A DNA stretch of 64,000 bases from Plumapathes pennacea (Eukaryota; Cnidaria; Anthozoa; Antipatharia; Myriopathidae). Of the stretch, positions 35,791 through 48,600 are shown one piece after another; the stretch's first letter is position 1; each line of letters opens with the position of its first letter. Position numbers and translations under genes: made by a program. The notes below the pieces were generated by a model. That model saw only the letters and a program-made list of their open reading frames with translations, was not told the origin of the DNA and did not search any database. Location of the stretch: assembly GCA_964036295.1 (NCBI GenBank), contig OZ038472.1:992001-1056000 (forward strand). The letters are read 5' to 3'.

Positions 35791-38700
35791 ATGAGTTTGA
35801 AGAAGGCTTTGAGTGTTGTTGAAATCTTTCCCAGATTGCTTGTGGTATTGCTATTTCTACACGATAAAGGTAAGTAGTAAATAACTCTTTTAATTATGCT
35901 AACTTGCAAAATTCTTCTCTGGTATAGGAAATACGATGAAAATTCTGTTGAAACTTGTTCAGGGGTAATGTATTAGAATTTGCTTCGAAGAATAAACGTA
36001 TTTCTTAGTATAGAGTTAGTTAGAAAATCTATTTTTAAGTGTAATCACAGCTACAGTTAGCCTCCTGAATAAGAGTATTTTAATTATAATATCATTATTA
36101 TTAATTTAACTCTTCTCCTTGCTGTAGGCGTTGCTTCCGCCGCATGCAACTCGCCGCCATGCTTGTTCTACACCAGTGGAACAAGCATCACCTCTGTAGA
36201 GATCACGTCCTTCAAAAAAACACTTGTGGTCCGAAATCTGGTGAATGCAACTGCAGTTGATGTCCACATCAAACACAATCTACTCTTCTGGACCGAGAAC
36301 AGTGCACGTGTTATACGGCGCGTAAATCTTTCCAGCGGTAAAATCGAAGAAGTGATAACAAAAAGGCTGGGAGAGGTTGGAGGTTTGTCTGTGGAATGGG
36401 AAAGCGGACTTCTCTACTGGACTGATGTCATGAAGAAGAGGGTCGAGGTGGCGCGTTTGGATGGTAGCTCACGCAAGATCCTGTTTGATGAGGGCGTGGC
36501 TCAACCACGTGCTATCGCGGTCGATCCAAGGAAAGGGTGAGTGTCAGATCAATCAACGAGAGCTAAAAAGCGGCTGGTTCAAAATACGCGCAAAACAAAA
36601 GAAAGATCCATTTTCTCCTTCAGTTTCTAGTCATTCACCAGAGACTATACCATACAGTTTGGAGAAAACGCCAGGCTCCTGATTAGTTACTCAGATAAAA
36701 ACTGATTCAACTAATAATCTTCACATTTATACTGACATTTATTTAACAGCACAAAGAATGCAATATAAGTAATGAGTAAAAATGAGAATTTGCACTTTGA
36801 GCTTGGGAGTGAAATGGCTATTTAATAGACGTTCAGTAATTCGTTTTTTTTTTTTCCTTTTTTTCTCTTTTTTTGTGGCAGGTATATGTTCTGGACCGTG
36901 GAGGGAGCACAAGTGCGAATAGAGCGGTCATATTTATCCGGCGAGAAACGAACAACCATCGTAAGACTAGCCCGTTCCCACCAACATTGGCCCAACCAAA
37001 TAATCATCGACTTTGAGGAAGAGCGCATTTACTGGCTTGATGCATTCTGGGACACGATCGAGTCGGTCGACTACTACGGGGAATACAGAGAACGAGAAAA
37101 GACAAGACAGGGCGTTATTAATCCCCTTGGCCTGACCATCCTGAACAATGTTTTATATTGGACTGACAGTAAAGGACCCAAAGTACAGAAACGATTGTCT
37201 GAGATCGACAGCTTGAACGCTGGAGATCATGCGATGGACAACGGAGGCATGGGGGGACTGGCGCTGATTGATCAATCCCGCCAGCCAGTGGGTCGGTAGA
37301 CAATAGATCACATAGATATACATCATGTACAATGCCATATACCGTCCTTAGGGGATACTCTATACTTTACGATATAATCACTGGTAATGTTTGAACTTTG
37401 TTCCAAAACCGTCCACTCTATGCCATGCTGTTTCACTGCGTTTTGTATTTTCTCCTCAGGAAAGGCCGTCTGCAGAAACCAGGGTCCCTGCAGTGACCTT
37501 TGCCTTCTGACACCAAGCGGCTACCAATGTGCATGTCCTACGGGCGTAGACCTTCAAGAAGACGGTGAAACCTGCGAGGAAAAAGGTATGAAAAAATGGC
37601 TGCATTAGACAGAAACTGTTGAAATATAATTGCTTTATTTATTTTTTATGCCATTGACGTTTATAATTGCAGATCTTGTGAATGACCTCCTACTGGTGAC
37701 TAGTTTTGGAAAGAGAAAAATTTATCAAGTCACATTTGACGAGGACGAACCACGAAGCTCACCTCTGAACCTCAAACACACACGTGAACCTATGGCGTTG
37801 GCCTTTGACCCCGAGGACGAAATGATGTACTGGACAGACATTAAACTGAAGCGTATTTCACGTGCGTTTTTGGACGGAGAAGACGAAGAGGTTATCATTA
37901 ACAGTAAGCTACTATCCCCTAAAGGTCTGGCGGTTGATTCACTCGCGCGAAACTTGTACTGGACAGACTATGAAGCCGGCAGGATCGAAGTTTCCCATCT
38001 TGATGGTTCGAATAGGAAGGTGTTGATATTCAAGAACCTGGAGAACCCTCTTGACATTGTTTTGGATACCAAACGAAGGTAGGAAACTGAAGCCGAAACT
38101 GAATCAGTTTACAGTAATAATTATTTGACCTGCATGTGATCTTTTTGGGTACGTTTGGTCACTTTTCACAATCATGTGCAGTTCACAGGGTTGAGATATT
38201 TTGGCGCCTGGGCGGAGTGGAAAAATGCTTCTTTGGTCATATTAAATTATATAGAAACAAACTAATCTCAGCAGAGACATTTACTTAACAGAGCTTATAC
38301 GGGAAGTAAAAAAGTATTACTGTTTGCTATCGTGCATTAGTGGATGGGCAGAGCACAGACTTGCCCTTGAGGCAACTCCAATAATCAGTTTACTGAGTAT
38401 TACTAAATCCCTCTTGTTCCACTAGGATAATGTACTGGCTATCAGCAGGTGAACATCCCGCAATAGAAAGAGCAAACATGGACGGATCCGACAGACAAAT
38501 CGTCACTTACTTTCCGAAGAGCCTTGCATCACATGTTCCCTCTCCGCATGGGTTAGCGCTTGACTTTGCTGAGAATAAGCTGTACTGTAACGATCAAAAC
38601 CTCGCACGGCTACAGTTCATTGACCTACACAGCGCTCACCCGAAGTTCGTCACCTTGGTTTCTCATGCTGATTACATGCGTCGTCCTTATGGGACTGCAG

Positions 38701-41700
38701 TTGACACATCATACGTGTACTGGACAGATACAACAAGGGAGGCGTTGTACCGAGCTAATAAAACAACTGGGGAAGGGGTGGAGAGACTTGCATTCGTGGA
38801 AGCACCCAGAGATGTGCTTGTCTATTACAAATCCGAGATCTCTACAGGTTTGTACTTTTTGAACGATATTTTGGGAGCCAATTCCAATCTTGCAGGCTTA
38901 AGACATTTTGTCAAACTCGGCAATGTTTAGACAGGTTTGATAAGTGGGCCCGTTATCAGATTTGCTGCTCAAAATCAAGCAAGTAAACTCTTCAGATTCA
39001 CGCTTGGATTTTTGCCTTACGTTAGTTCTGACGTTACTCATTTGACGCGTTTTTACTTCTAGATGACAACGCATGCGCACAAGACAACGGAGGTTGCACC
39101 CACTTGTGTCTACTGAGACCTACTGGCCACCACTGCGCATGTCCGACAGATCTGCCAGACGGCGATTCCTGCCTCGAATCACCGACAACAACTTCAGCTC
39201 CTGAAACATCCCCGAGTACAAACGTCACACCTTCGCCTTCGCCTTCCGCTATATCTAAGGAAGAATCTAAGGAAGAGAATTTTGGAACCTCGGAGCCAGT
39301 TCTGGACAATTCTGGAGTTTCACCATCTGACAGGAATAAAGAAGTAGAGACACCAAGTGTAAGAACGAATACATCTTGCGACGGGACGACTTGCCTTAAT
39401 GGCGGCTGGTGTTCAGAAACTGGTACCAGTGGAGAAGGACCCTGCTTCTGTGAACCAGATTATGCCTTGGGGCATTGCGAGCTGTTTATAGGTGAAGTGA
39501 AATTCAATCCATCCCAGGATGTATTGCGCACTCAGTTAACCGACTGATCAACTTGAACTTTCTCTTTCAATTTGGTCGCCAGAAGTATATCATACAGTGT
39601 GGAGAACTTAGCGTTTGATAGCTTGCTCAGATAAAAGATAAACTATAAATTCTCACCACTTCATTCATACGTTTTATTAAAGGGGAGGAGAATCTATAGT
39701 TTGAGCTTAGGAGTAAAATGGTTACCTAGTGTCAACTGGTGATATGTTTGAAATCCTAAATCGAGACAACCTCAGCTCATTTGCATGTGGCATGGGATCT
39801 TGAACTGACGTAAGTACTCACATTTCTGCCATTTCTATCCAGGTGCTGAGAAAATAAAAATGACTTTTGAGATGAGAAACGACGAAGTGAGTATCGACAG
39901 TACAATTTCACGGAACTAGAAAATATTATTATTTATTACTAATAATTAATAACTATGTATATATATATATAACTACTATTTTTGCTCTGAGTACTAATTG
40001 GGTGTTTGCAATTTTTGGACCTGTCTTCTGTACAATAAACCAAAAATGCTCTTTACGTAACTCTATCTTTTAGTGGAACAAGAAACTTTTCCAGGAAACT
40101 TTATCTGAAGTTCTCACTGAGTACTGCGCCGGAGACACAACAACTTGTTATCTAAACAAGAGGCAAGTATTGTAGTTTGACATAAAAATGCCGTAAATTC
40201 ATGAACGCTTCTTGTTCACCTTCAAATAAGTCATACAGGATCCCGATAACCCGAATCAAACGTCGCATCCCTTCGATTTGCTGACACTGTCATGTAACCC
40301 CCAGATTACTCAAACTCCCGATAACCCAATCCCATGTTATTTATCCTAAACATTTTCCTTCACAGTCCTGAGACAAGTTTACAAGCACTGCCAAGCACCG
40401 TCAGTGACCAGTCTGTAGATGACATCATATTTACGCCCAATGACGTACTCGTGCCTCAACGTCCTGACGAGGTCAGCGATAATATGCTTGAGGTCGAAGC
40501 TGCCGTACTAAGACCGCTTAGATACAGCACCGAGGCACCAGAGTTGGTCTCAAGACGAGTGCTTTGCCAAATAGTGAAGTTTTCAGCTGACAGGATCAGA
40601 GAGCGCCTTGGGGATCACAGACTTGCTTATATCAACGGGAGAAAGGATCCATCTTGTGATGAGGAGATTATCGCGGGCGAGGCAAGCCACTCACGGATTC
40701 AGGTGAGAAACCTCCACACGTCATACAGATACATATTTCTCCCCTTCTCTGTGAAATATTGTCAGAAAACTAAACTCTGTCTTAAATGTTCACTCCAGGA
40801 TAAAGCACTCATTTCTACCCTTACTGGCGGCGTTATCGGTGCAATTGCCGCAGTAGTGATTCTCGCCATAATTATCATTATCACCGCAGTTGCTATATTC
40901 GTTGGGTAAGTACGTAAAAAAAAAGGTAAAGTGATTTTATTTAACGTCGGTAGTTCCGTCAGTTCTGAGAACTGTTATCAACTGAAGCCGACGGTGCGCC
41001 CTCGCTCCGAAGGCCGCGCACTAACCAACTTGAGCCACTCCTGCTCAGTTCGATCCATCAGCTGAGATACAGCAGCGACGGACGCTTCAGTGGTGGACCT
41101 AAAGGAAGCAATAGCAGTTAGTAGTAATAGCAGATTTGAATTGAGTATACCACTGCAGGCAGTAGTAGTAGTAATACTAGTAGCGTATTCGGCTAAAACA
41201 CTTTCCAGCCGTTTTGTTGAACTGACTGAATTTAACAGTAAATGTTGCCGTCGTCCGTTTCAGATTTAAGAAAGGAGGTTTCCGCCAAACCACCATTTTG
41301 CCCAAGTTCATAAGAAACCCGAAATACGAATACAAGATGTTAACACAGGGGAGGAAAACCAACCATACCAGCAAGTACTCCAGTCCAACATACGAAGAGG
41401 TCATACCGAACCTGCTTACATCCGCCCAAAAGACTGCAAAGGAAGAAAATTTACTCGCCAATAACCCCTTGAGGAGCGTACAGAACGTTTACTCGGAGCC
41501 ATTGTCTAAGCCCACGCCATGTACGCCGCACGTACGGGAACAATCCGACCTGGACGAGAACAGTAATGATGCAGCGACCGACAACGAGAAGGACCACGCA
41601 GAGGATGATGGGACGGATGCAGCAAACGGTGCAGACTCGGCCGAGTCCCCCGCGATCCGTGAGGAAGAGAACAACTCGAAGGCGAGCAACGATGATCCGG

Positions 41701-41744
41701 AAAAACCGGAAATGGATCCTGAAGGCCTAGAAGAGGAGGAGTAA
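35791..41744 (+). CDS. LDLR class-B (YWTD) propeller/EGF single-pass receptor, LRP-like
   Basis: Twelve exons: 35791-35869, 36128-36536, 36882-37291, 37460-37585, 37673-38078, 38426-38847, 39063-39491, 39843-39886, 40074-40162, 40366-40702, 40799-40905, 41264-41744. They total 3339 nt, giving 1112 residues with every phase consistent. Order: signal peptide (~1-26); YWTD propeller 1 (~35-297; LLFWTE, LLYWTD, IYWLD, VLYWTD); EGF (~300-340, [19 protein letters not shown]); propeller 2 (~342-615; MMYWTD, NLYWTD, VYWTD); EGF ([14 protein letters not shown]); a Ser/Thr/Pro/Glu linker; a third EGF (CLNGGWCSE); ~160 residues of unassigned ectodomain; transmembrane (~926-952); and a ~160-residue acidic tail with PTYEEV and QNVYSEP. 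Propeller-EGF pairs resemble LRP5/6, but there are two pairs rather than four and no LDLR class-A repeats, so orthology is not claimed. Intron 9 begins with GC. Confidence 0.88.
36595..36823 (+). mobile_element. TTAA miniature element, diverged copy
   Basis: TTTTCTCCTTCAGTTTCTAG, TACCATACAGTTTGGAGAA, GATAAAAACTGATT and the ending GAGCTTGGGAGTGAAATGG match the 61097-61306 element in order. It lies in intron 2 of the receptor gene. Confidence 0.65.
39540..39726 (+). mobile_element. TTAA miniature element, diverged copy
   Basis: ATCAACTTGAACTTTCTCTT, ATATCATACAGTGTGGAGAA, GCTTGCTCAGATAAAAGATA and GAGCTTAGGAGTAAAATGG follow the family order. It lies in intron 7 of the receptor gene, starting ~50 bases after its donor. 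Confidence 0.65.
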
Positions 41745-42085
41745 GCTTTCAATGTGATCATAACGAAGGGGATTCTCTTATCCTGATAAACATGCATGAT
41801 TCCGTTGGAGTTGCGTTACTTTGATTCTTTGTCCACGCAACTTAAAATGTAACTAAGCATAACTTGAAAAACGTTAAAAATACACTGTAAAGTTAATGGC
41901 TAAATGTCGTGAACAATGTAGCTTGAATCGGATTTTATCGATTTTTAGTTTTTGTTTTGGTTCTTTGCAAACACTTTTGTGTGTAATAGATGTTAACTAA
42001 GACGGGTGTGGTGGAAACAGCAACAATTCGTTTGATGATAATAAGAGAATACGTTAATGCAATAAAGATCGAAGTGTATGAGGTA
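41745..42085 (+). terminator. 3' UTR and poly(A) signal of the YWTD/EGF receptor
   Basis: AATAAA at 42061-42066 is ~317 bases past the TAA stop. The cleavage position is estimated. Confidence 0.5.
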
Positions 42086-42194
42086 AACGTTCACGTCGCT
42101 TTCTCTCTCTCGTCTCACGTCTCCACAGTTTGCCCAATCGACAACTAGCACACGGATGAATAGCAACTTTTCACAAACGTCACCCATTCAGTTT

Positions 42195-42249
42195 GTTGTT
42201 TTAAAGGTTAAGAGAATCTGCAATTTTTGTGCTTGGGAGAGAAATGGTT
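42195..42249 (+). mobile_element. TTAA miniature element, right-end fragment
   Basis: AAAGGTTAAGAGAATCTGC followed by GTGCTTGGGAGAGAAATGG matches only the last ~50 bases of the family. It lies in the spacer between the receptor and the plus-strand Ly6 gene. Confidence 0.5.
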
Positions 42250-43552
42250 CTATGGCACACAAAACATATAATGCTGGTACAAGTTTGCCATTTCTTTTTT
42301 CAAACTAATTAAACCACAAACAATTGATTTTAACTTACATATTTTGTTTAGAATAAAAAGCACAATTAAGAGCATAAATTAGCTTCCCATCAGGTATATT
42401 ACTTGACTATGTATTAGTGTGCCAGCCTTTCCGCACACGCAATTTGATTTAACATTTATTTACCACTAATATTCACTGTTCAAGAAACATCTAATCAATG
42501 CATCCGTCATGGAATGATGACTTCACGGCTTTAATGATATGGATAAACGAGCTATCTAAACAATATTCTGTGGCGTGCATTTTAAGCTATAATTACAGAT
42601 CATTGTTACCAGTTAGTGGGCAGCGCGCCTCAATGTACGGCAGTTAGCCTGAGAGACGTGCTGTTGATCATACCAGTCGGTGATTGTAGGCAAAGGTAGG
42701 TATCTAAAGCAGTTATTTGTCATGTTTAGTTTATTGAGTTTGAATCCATTTTCTCACGGAGCATACCATATTTTGGCGTTTCCATATGAAGACCGACTCA
42801 GAGCACAACTGACATATTCTTGACAATGTCCAGCACGACCTTAGTGACCAGACCTCATGCGGAATCCGAACTAACAGATGACTGAACGTCATGCAGTAGG
42901 GACTGTGGACACAAATGTTGCTATGTACATATTTCCCCTCTCTAGGTCGATTGTTTTCTCTGTCAGTGAGTCTCAAGGCATGAGACACTCCATGGAACAC
43001 CACCTTAATAAACCATACTGACACTTTCATAACGCAATATCTTTATTATCTTTTGCTCCACTGTTCAAGAAAGCAAAGCGCTCTGAATAATTTAATGGAT
43101 CACCAAACATGCTCTCCACATTGCATGTGCGTCATACTGTGTTTACTGAGACACTCGACATATAAATTAAAAGAGCATTCTTTCTGTTTTCAGTGGTCAT
43201 GACGTTTTCTTCTCCGTCCTCTGCACGGAGTTGTCTAAACGAGGAAACTCGTAATAAAATTCCTAGGATCAATGCCAAATGTTTGATGGCACACACTTAT
43301 AATTATAATTGTTATATTTAATTTTTGATAGAGAGGAGGGGGGGGGGGGGGGGGGGGAGTATGCACTATAGGCTATTGTGGGCAAAGTTTGACTGTCAAG
43401 CACAATATTGCAGTACAACACACCGACAAGCAACACATCAAGATTAAGCAAACGCCAGTCTTCTCTCTGTTAGTGTTGTCGTATCAAAATTATGTTGCAT
43501 TGCTATGCCTCCTGACGGGCTTTTGGCCCGTTTGCGGGCTTTCTTTTAGATC
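42250..43552 (+). promoter_or_regulatory. Upstream region of the plus-strand Ly6 gene, with candidate non-coding exon
   Basis: The Ly6 start codon lies three bases after an acceptor-like TTCTTTTAG (ending 43550), so a 5' UTR exon should precede it. A good donor, CAAAG then GTAGGT at 42695/42696, follows a CpG-containing stretch at about 42600-42695 and could be that exon. A 20-base G run occupies 43338-43357. No other coding exon was found. Confidence 0.4.
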
Positions 43553-44205
43553 ATGAGCCGGCCATGTAACATGTTGCCATTGCTTGCCGTCTTATGCTTC
43601 TTGGTACTGATACTCCAAGGTTAGTGGCTTGAAAGTACTTATGAGTCCCGTAACGTACTCTTGTATGCCAGGCGATCTCAAGCGTAATTGCAGGGTTATA
43701 TGGTGGTACACTGTTTCCAAAAATTTCTGTACTTTTTATGCAGCCTCCAAATGTAGCTAGGCTTTATACAGAAAGACTTCCTTCTTGGAAGAACACTTAT
43801 CCATTGTGTCATGACTGATGCGGCATAATGCGGTTTGTTACTCTTTCGTATTTAGGTTCAGCTACCATGTGCTACTCATGCGACACCTTGGATGGGGACA
43901 AGTGTCCCGAAGACTCTGTTCAATTTATTAAGGGACTCAACTGCCCACCAGGCTCCAACTACTGTATGGTTCGCAGAGTCAGTGATGGTCGCAAGACACG
44001 CTTCTTGCGAAAGTGCGCGGATTCGTGTGAAAACGAACACTTTCTGTGGCAGAGAGGGGACGACAAACTTTGTCAAACGTGCTGTTCGAGTAACTTGTGC
44101 AATACGGGTGGCTGTTCATCTGCCGGTCGAGCTTTGCAGGCTGGAAAAGCGACGTTTGTTGTCGCCATAGCGTTGTTGGGTCTCGCAATTTTAGCTTATG
44201 TCTAA
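43553..44205 (+). CDS. Ly6/uPAR-type three-finger protein, probably GPI-anchored
   Basis: Exons 43553-43619 and 43856-44205 give 138 residues. A signal peptide (MLPLLAVLCFLVLILQG core) is followed, at the same phase-1 junction as in the minus-strand relative, by MCYSCDTLDGDKCPEDS. Cysteines then continue to CQTCCSSNLCN, the closing CC-x4-CN signature, and a hydrophobic C-terminus (ATFVVAIALLGLAILAYV) with nothing after it: a clear GPI-anchor signal. The exon layout matches the gene at 32094-32913, so the two share ancestry, but sequence identity is low outside the cysteines. ATTAAA at 44279-44284 is a likely poly(A) signal. Ligand and role are unknown. Confidence 0.88.
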
Positions 44206-44285
44206 GTTCATGATCAAACTCAAAGTCTTATGATGAAGGACTGCAGGTCTCCCATGTGACATATCCATAACTCTTAACATTAAAC

Positions 44286-44632
44286 TTGTAGTTGTGTAAT
44301 CTGATTACCGTGCGTCAGAGGCTGCTGACCCAAGCGCCTGATGGGAAACCCTGTTGACAAGAATGCGGCCCTGGGGACGAGGTTGCTTTCGTGAGCTTTC
44401 GCTCAGGTACTGCAGTCGAAACGTCGGTCAACAAACGCATTTGTTCATTCTCCTGGGTTCAAACCTTTTGCCAATTAGTATGTCTCAGCAGATCTTACTT
44501 CCTTGCAGGGGGACTCTCCCCTCGGAAACAACTGAGATTGCATTAGCCAATCAAAATTATTCTAATAAAAACCCTGGAATATAAACTCTCTCAGTGATTG
44601 GCTGATGTCAAGTGCTTCCTTTGGGAAGCAAG
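44286..44632 (+). promoter_or_regulatory. Short spacer and GAPVD1 promoter region
   Basis: About 350 bases separate the Ly6 poly(A) signal from the GAPVD1 start. The GAPVD1 ATG lies in CAAGATGGCGACC (44629-44641), a YY1-like context. CTGCAGTCGAAACGTCGG at about 44410 resembles the GAAACGTC core of the hairpin at 1935-2043. Nothing else was recognised. Confidence 0.45.
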
Positions 44633-45655
44633 ATGGCGACCGAACCGGAGTTGGTGGGTCGGTTATGGCAGCTCCAGGAAAGACTAAAACATGAGCATCT
44701 TTTCGTGACTAAAGAAAAGGAGGCAATTGCCAACTTGAACACCGAAATCCAGTGTACGTGTGAGAAGCTTTTTCATGTATCTTGGATCACACGGCAGCAG
44801 TGGAAATTGGTTCATCGAGTCAGGGCTTCGCCGGAAAAATGTAGCTATGCTTCGATCTTGTTAGACGGAGCCAGGTTTGTCGACGCCAATAAATTCCTCG
44901 GGCATTTAGAATCAAGATACGGAGAGTTTTTAAGAGGTCTTCGCGAGAATCCTCGACTGGTGGCTTCATGCTTGGCATATACAGACAAGCTGAACATAGA
45001 TACCACTTTAATAATCCGGCTAATACTTAATTCTCTCTACGGAAATTGTATCCTGCCGGAAGACGAGGGTTATGTGCTTCTTTTGATGAAGTATTTGATC
45101 GATGTTCACATCTCAGTGGGCGATAATTTAGAAGGATTCTTCCAGCATCACAGAAATTCGTTCACTACGATATTCAGTGTTCTAGTGGAAAGTTTATTTT
45201 CGGCCAAGTTGTACCTCACCGCAGCCCTACACGCACCGATTATGCAAGTGTTGACTGAAGACTCTTTGCTCCAAGCCAAGCTACCTTTTGTCTGCAACAA
45301 GTTTGTCAAGAGTTTAGAATCGAAACTGTACTGCTTTCCGCCCAGTCTTAGTTGGCTGGTCAGTCAGTTCCACAGCTTGCTTCTGTCAAGTGGTCAAATG
45401 GACGAAAGTGTAGCACGTTCCATGGTACTCAAGCTTTTGTTCGATTTTCTGGTCTGTCCGGCGATCATTCGCCCTGAGCAGTTTGGTATTACCTCTGACA
45501 TTCAAATCAGTGATATAGCTTTGAAGAATTTGCAACAGATTGCTTCGTGTCTATTGTGTTCCTCAACCGAAAGGGAAAGCCCACGAGCTGCAGATGTTTT
45601 CTCGAGAGTAGATCTAGTGAGTGTTTTGTGTGTGTGTGTGTAGATCTGGTGAGTG

Positions 45656-45691
<36 letters not shown>

Positions 45692-48600
45692 AATTGTTTA
45701 TAAGCCAGTACACTTCTATACACAAAAAGACTATTTGGCTCAGAGTTTGGATGTTGTGAAGTTCATATAATTGGATTGACTAATTATAATATTTATCTAA
45801 GAAAGTTTCACTTTCAGTCAGTTGATGTCATTCAGTACAAATAAATACAGTATAGTAATGGCCATGAACTATTTTTGATGTCTCTTGAAGTCAAAACAGT
45901 TTTTAGCTTCTGAGTATTCAAGTTACTACTCTTTGAATTGTAATCTACCACAGTATAGAAAAAGATCACGTTACTTTCCTCTACTGTCATCTTACCAGAG
46001 TTATGCTGATACTTAGACTGACACTCGCTGTAGGCCAAATGATATCTGTAAAAAAACTAATTCTCCCAATGGTTCAAGAAGAAAATGTGCAAGTGATGTA
46101 GTGAGAACTGATAGCTGAATCACCTTTCATCGGAGTAAGCTATCAAGACCACTTTCCCAAGGGGCAGTTATCCAAGACTAGCCTTTCAACTTTTACTTTC
46201 AGAACATGAACAGCTGTCTGTTGCTCTCCCAGCTAACCATCTTTTTTTTTTTCTCTCATAGGATTGCTTCACATCTTTTCTGGACAGCATTTTAAGGGGA
46301 CATAAGGATCTACCCAACTGTCCAAACCCAGAAGCATCCCCGGGTCTGTGTCGCAGCTCGGTCCTGATCACTGAAAATGACTTGAGAGCTCTTGTGAGTA
46401 TCAGCACTCTGCTGTAATTGCTGTGAACAGTACTGTCCCATACTGTATGTTTTATTCTCCATTCAGACTTCTCTTGATTCCTATGCATGATGAAGAAATA
46501 TCAGATTTGAGTAGCTGGACTATTTTCTCAATCTACAATAAGTCAACTTGGTGTTAATATTTGACCCTGGTGACTTCTCCTTATGCTCTGTGTGTGAGTC
46601 GATAGCTGTCTAGAAGTCAGAATAATATGCAACTGGATGACAAAATCAAGTCTTACAGTGTGAGAAATTGGCATCGTGGCATGTTGCAGATTAAATTTAG
46701 ATATTGGTTTTGGCTTACGCTTCTAATTTTGGCTGGGAATGCTGTCAAACCAAATATTTTACTACTTGAGCATAGACTTGTATAAAAATATTGTTCATAC
46801 CCTAAAAACCTACATGTTATTCTAGATTTGTTTCTTGCGAATGATTGAGCATGGGGAAGAGCATAGCAACATTGTTGATCAAGAAGTTGTGGGAACGATC
46901 CTGAATCAACTTCCCAAAGGAAATCTGACCAATGCAAGTGTAAAGTCCAGCAGCCAACAGCCCTCTACACCAGGCTCACCCAACATATCAGTGACAAACA
47001 GCCCCAAACCACGCAGCAAGCCCAGGCTCCCAAAAATCATCAATAAAAGAGCCCATAAAAGTTCAAGTACTGAGGCGCCTAACTCAGAGACATTCTGGAA
47101 GGAGGAAAGGTCACCATCGACAGATGACAGTGCACCACCTATGAGTGTTTTTGAAGAGTGGAAGAATGAGCTGATGAAGAGGCTGTTGGCTTTTATTGAA
47201 GTAGAAGAGGAAGTCATGGTCATTTCTCTTGGCTATCCTTCGATTGAATGCCCGGGAATGAAGTCTGAAGAAAAGGTCAGATATTTTTGCTCCTAATAGC
47301 TTTTGATGTACACAGTTTATTTCATCTTTACAAAATCATAGATTTTTTGTTGGGCAGGTTTCCTCAAAAATTACATTTAATCCTTTTGCTCCCAAGCTCT
47401 AAATACAGATTATTCCAACAAGAGGAAAATGTATGACTGATGTAGTGGATATTGACAGTTTAATCAACTATCACCTGAGCAAGTTCTCAAAAGCCAAGTT
47501 CTCCTTACTCTTGTCCAAAGGGAAGAGTCAAACAGCATAGGTTATAATATTTTGTTTATAGCATTCCATTTTGCTTGCTTCGTAGGTTCTTGGTTTGAAA
47601 TCAGAAGCGAAAGAGGGGAAACATCCTCCCGTGATGCGTCAGCGCAGTAGCTCATCCAAGTTCTCTCACAATATATTGTCTAAGTCGATTGGTCAGGTGG
47701 CAAAGGAGAAGTTGCATGGCTCAGACAGCATTCTTGTGGATTTTCAGGAGACATTTCACAATCTAGGTGTGTACGATTGGAATATTTAGGAAATGTATCT
47801 GTTGGAGAACAAGAACAGAGGCAAAATACAGATTCTAAACTATCCAGTGAAAATGGATAACCAATTAATTGAGTATATCCTAATCCCTAGTACAGTATGA
47901 CTAATGACAACTCTTTTTTCTGCTTTTGTTGTTTGTTGTTGTTGTTGTTTGTTGTTGTTTGTTTGTTTGTTTGTTGTTGTTGTTGTTACTAGTTTTAAAA
48001 TTATTGCTGTTGCTGTAGTTTTACTACTGTAAGTCGCAGTTGTTGCCATGAGATCCTGAGTTTGTTATTGCTGATGCTGCAGTTGCTTTTGTTTCTGATT
48101 CCGTTGTTGCTTTTTCTGCGTTTGTTTGGTAGTTGTGGTTTTTGCTACTGTTGTTGAAGTTTGTGCTGCTATTTTTGCCACTGGGCTGCTGTCGTTGTTG
48201 CCGCAGAAGAAAGACGTTGAAGCTTTTCTCTCTTTTATCATAACAGATGATTCCAGTTTGTTGTCATTTGGAAGTGTTGAAGAACTCGAGCACAGTACCG
48301 AGGCTAAGCCGCTGGAACCGCTCACAGTGTCACAGATAGGAGAACAACCCGATCTCCTAATGCCAGAGCGATCCCCCACCAACGCACATGACCCATTCAG
48401 TGGAATACAAACAACGCTTACGGCTACCACAGTCAGCATCAGTTCCAGAAACCAACAGGAGAAACATGCGAACAAAAGGGGCGCAGACCTTATCGACTTT
48501 TCATCGGAACCCGCGCCAGACAGCCATCTTACGCTACCCGAAATGACTAAAACAGGAGCGAATGGCATAAGAGACAGCACGTGCAGCACAGGCAGCAGTG

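Noticed and set aside
43512..43546. ACGGGC...GCCCGT hairpin with T-run as a terminator
   Set aside because: Bacterial-style terminators do not apply here; the T-run is the polypyrimidine tract of the Ly6 exon acceptor.
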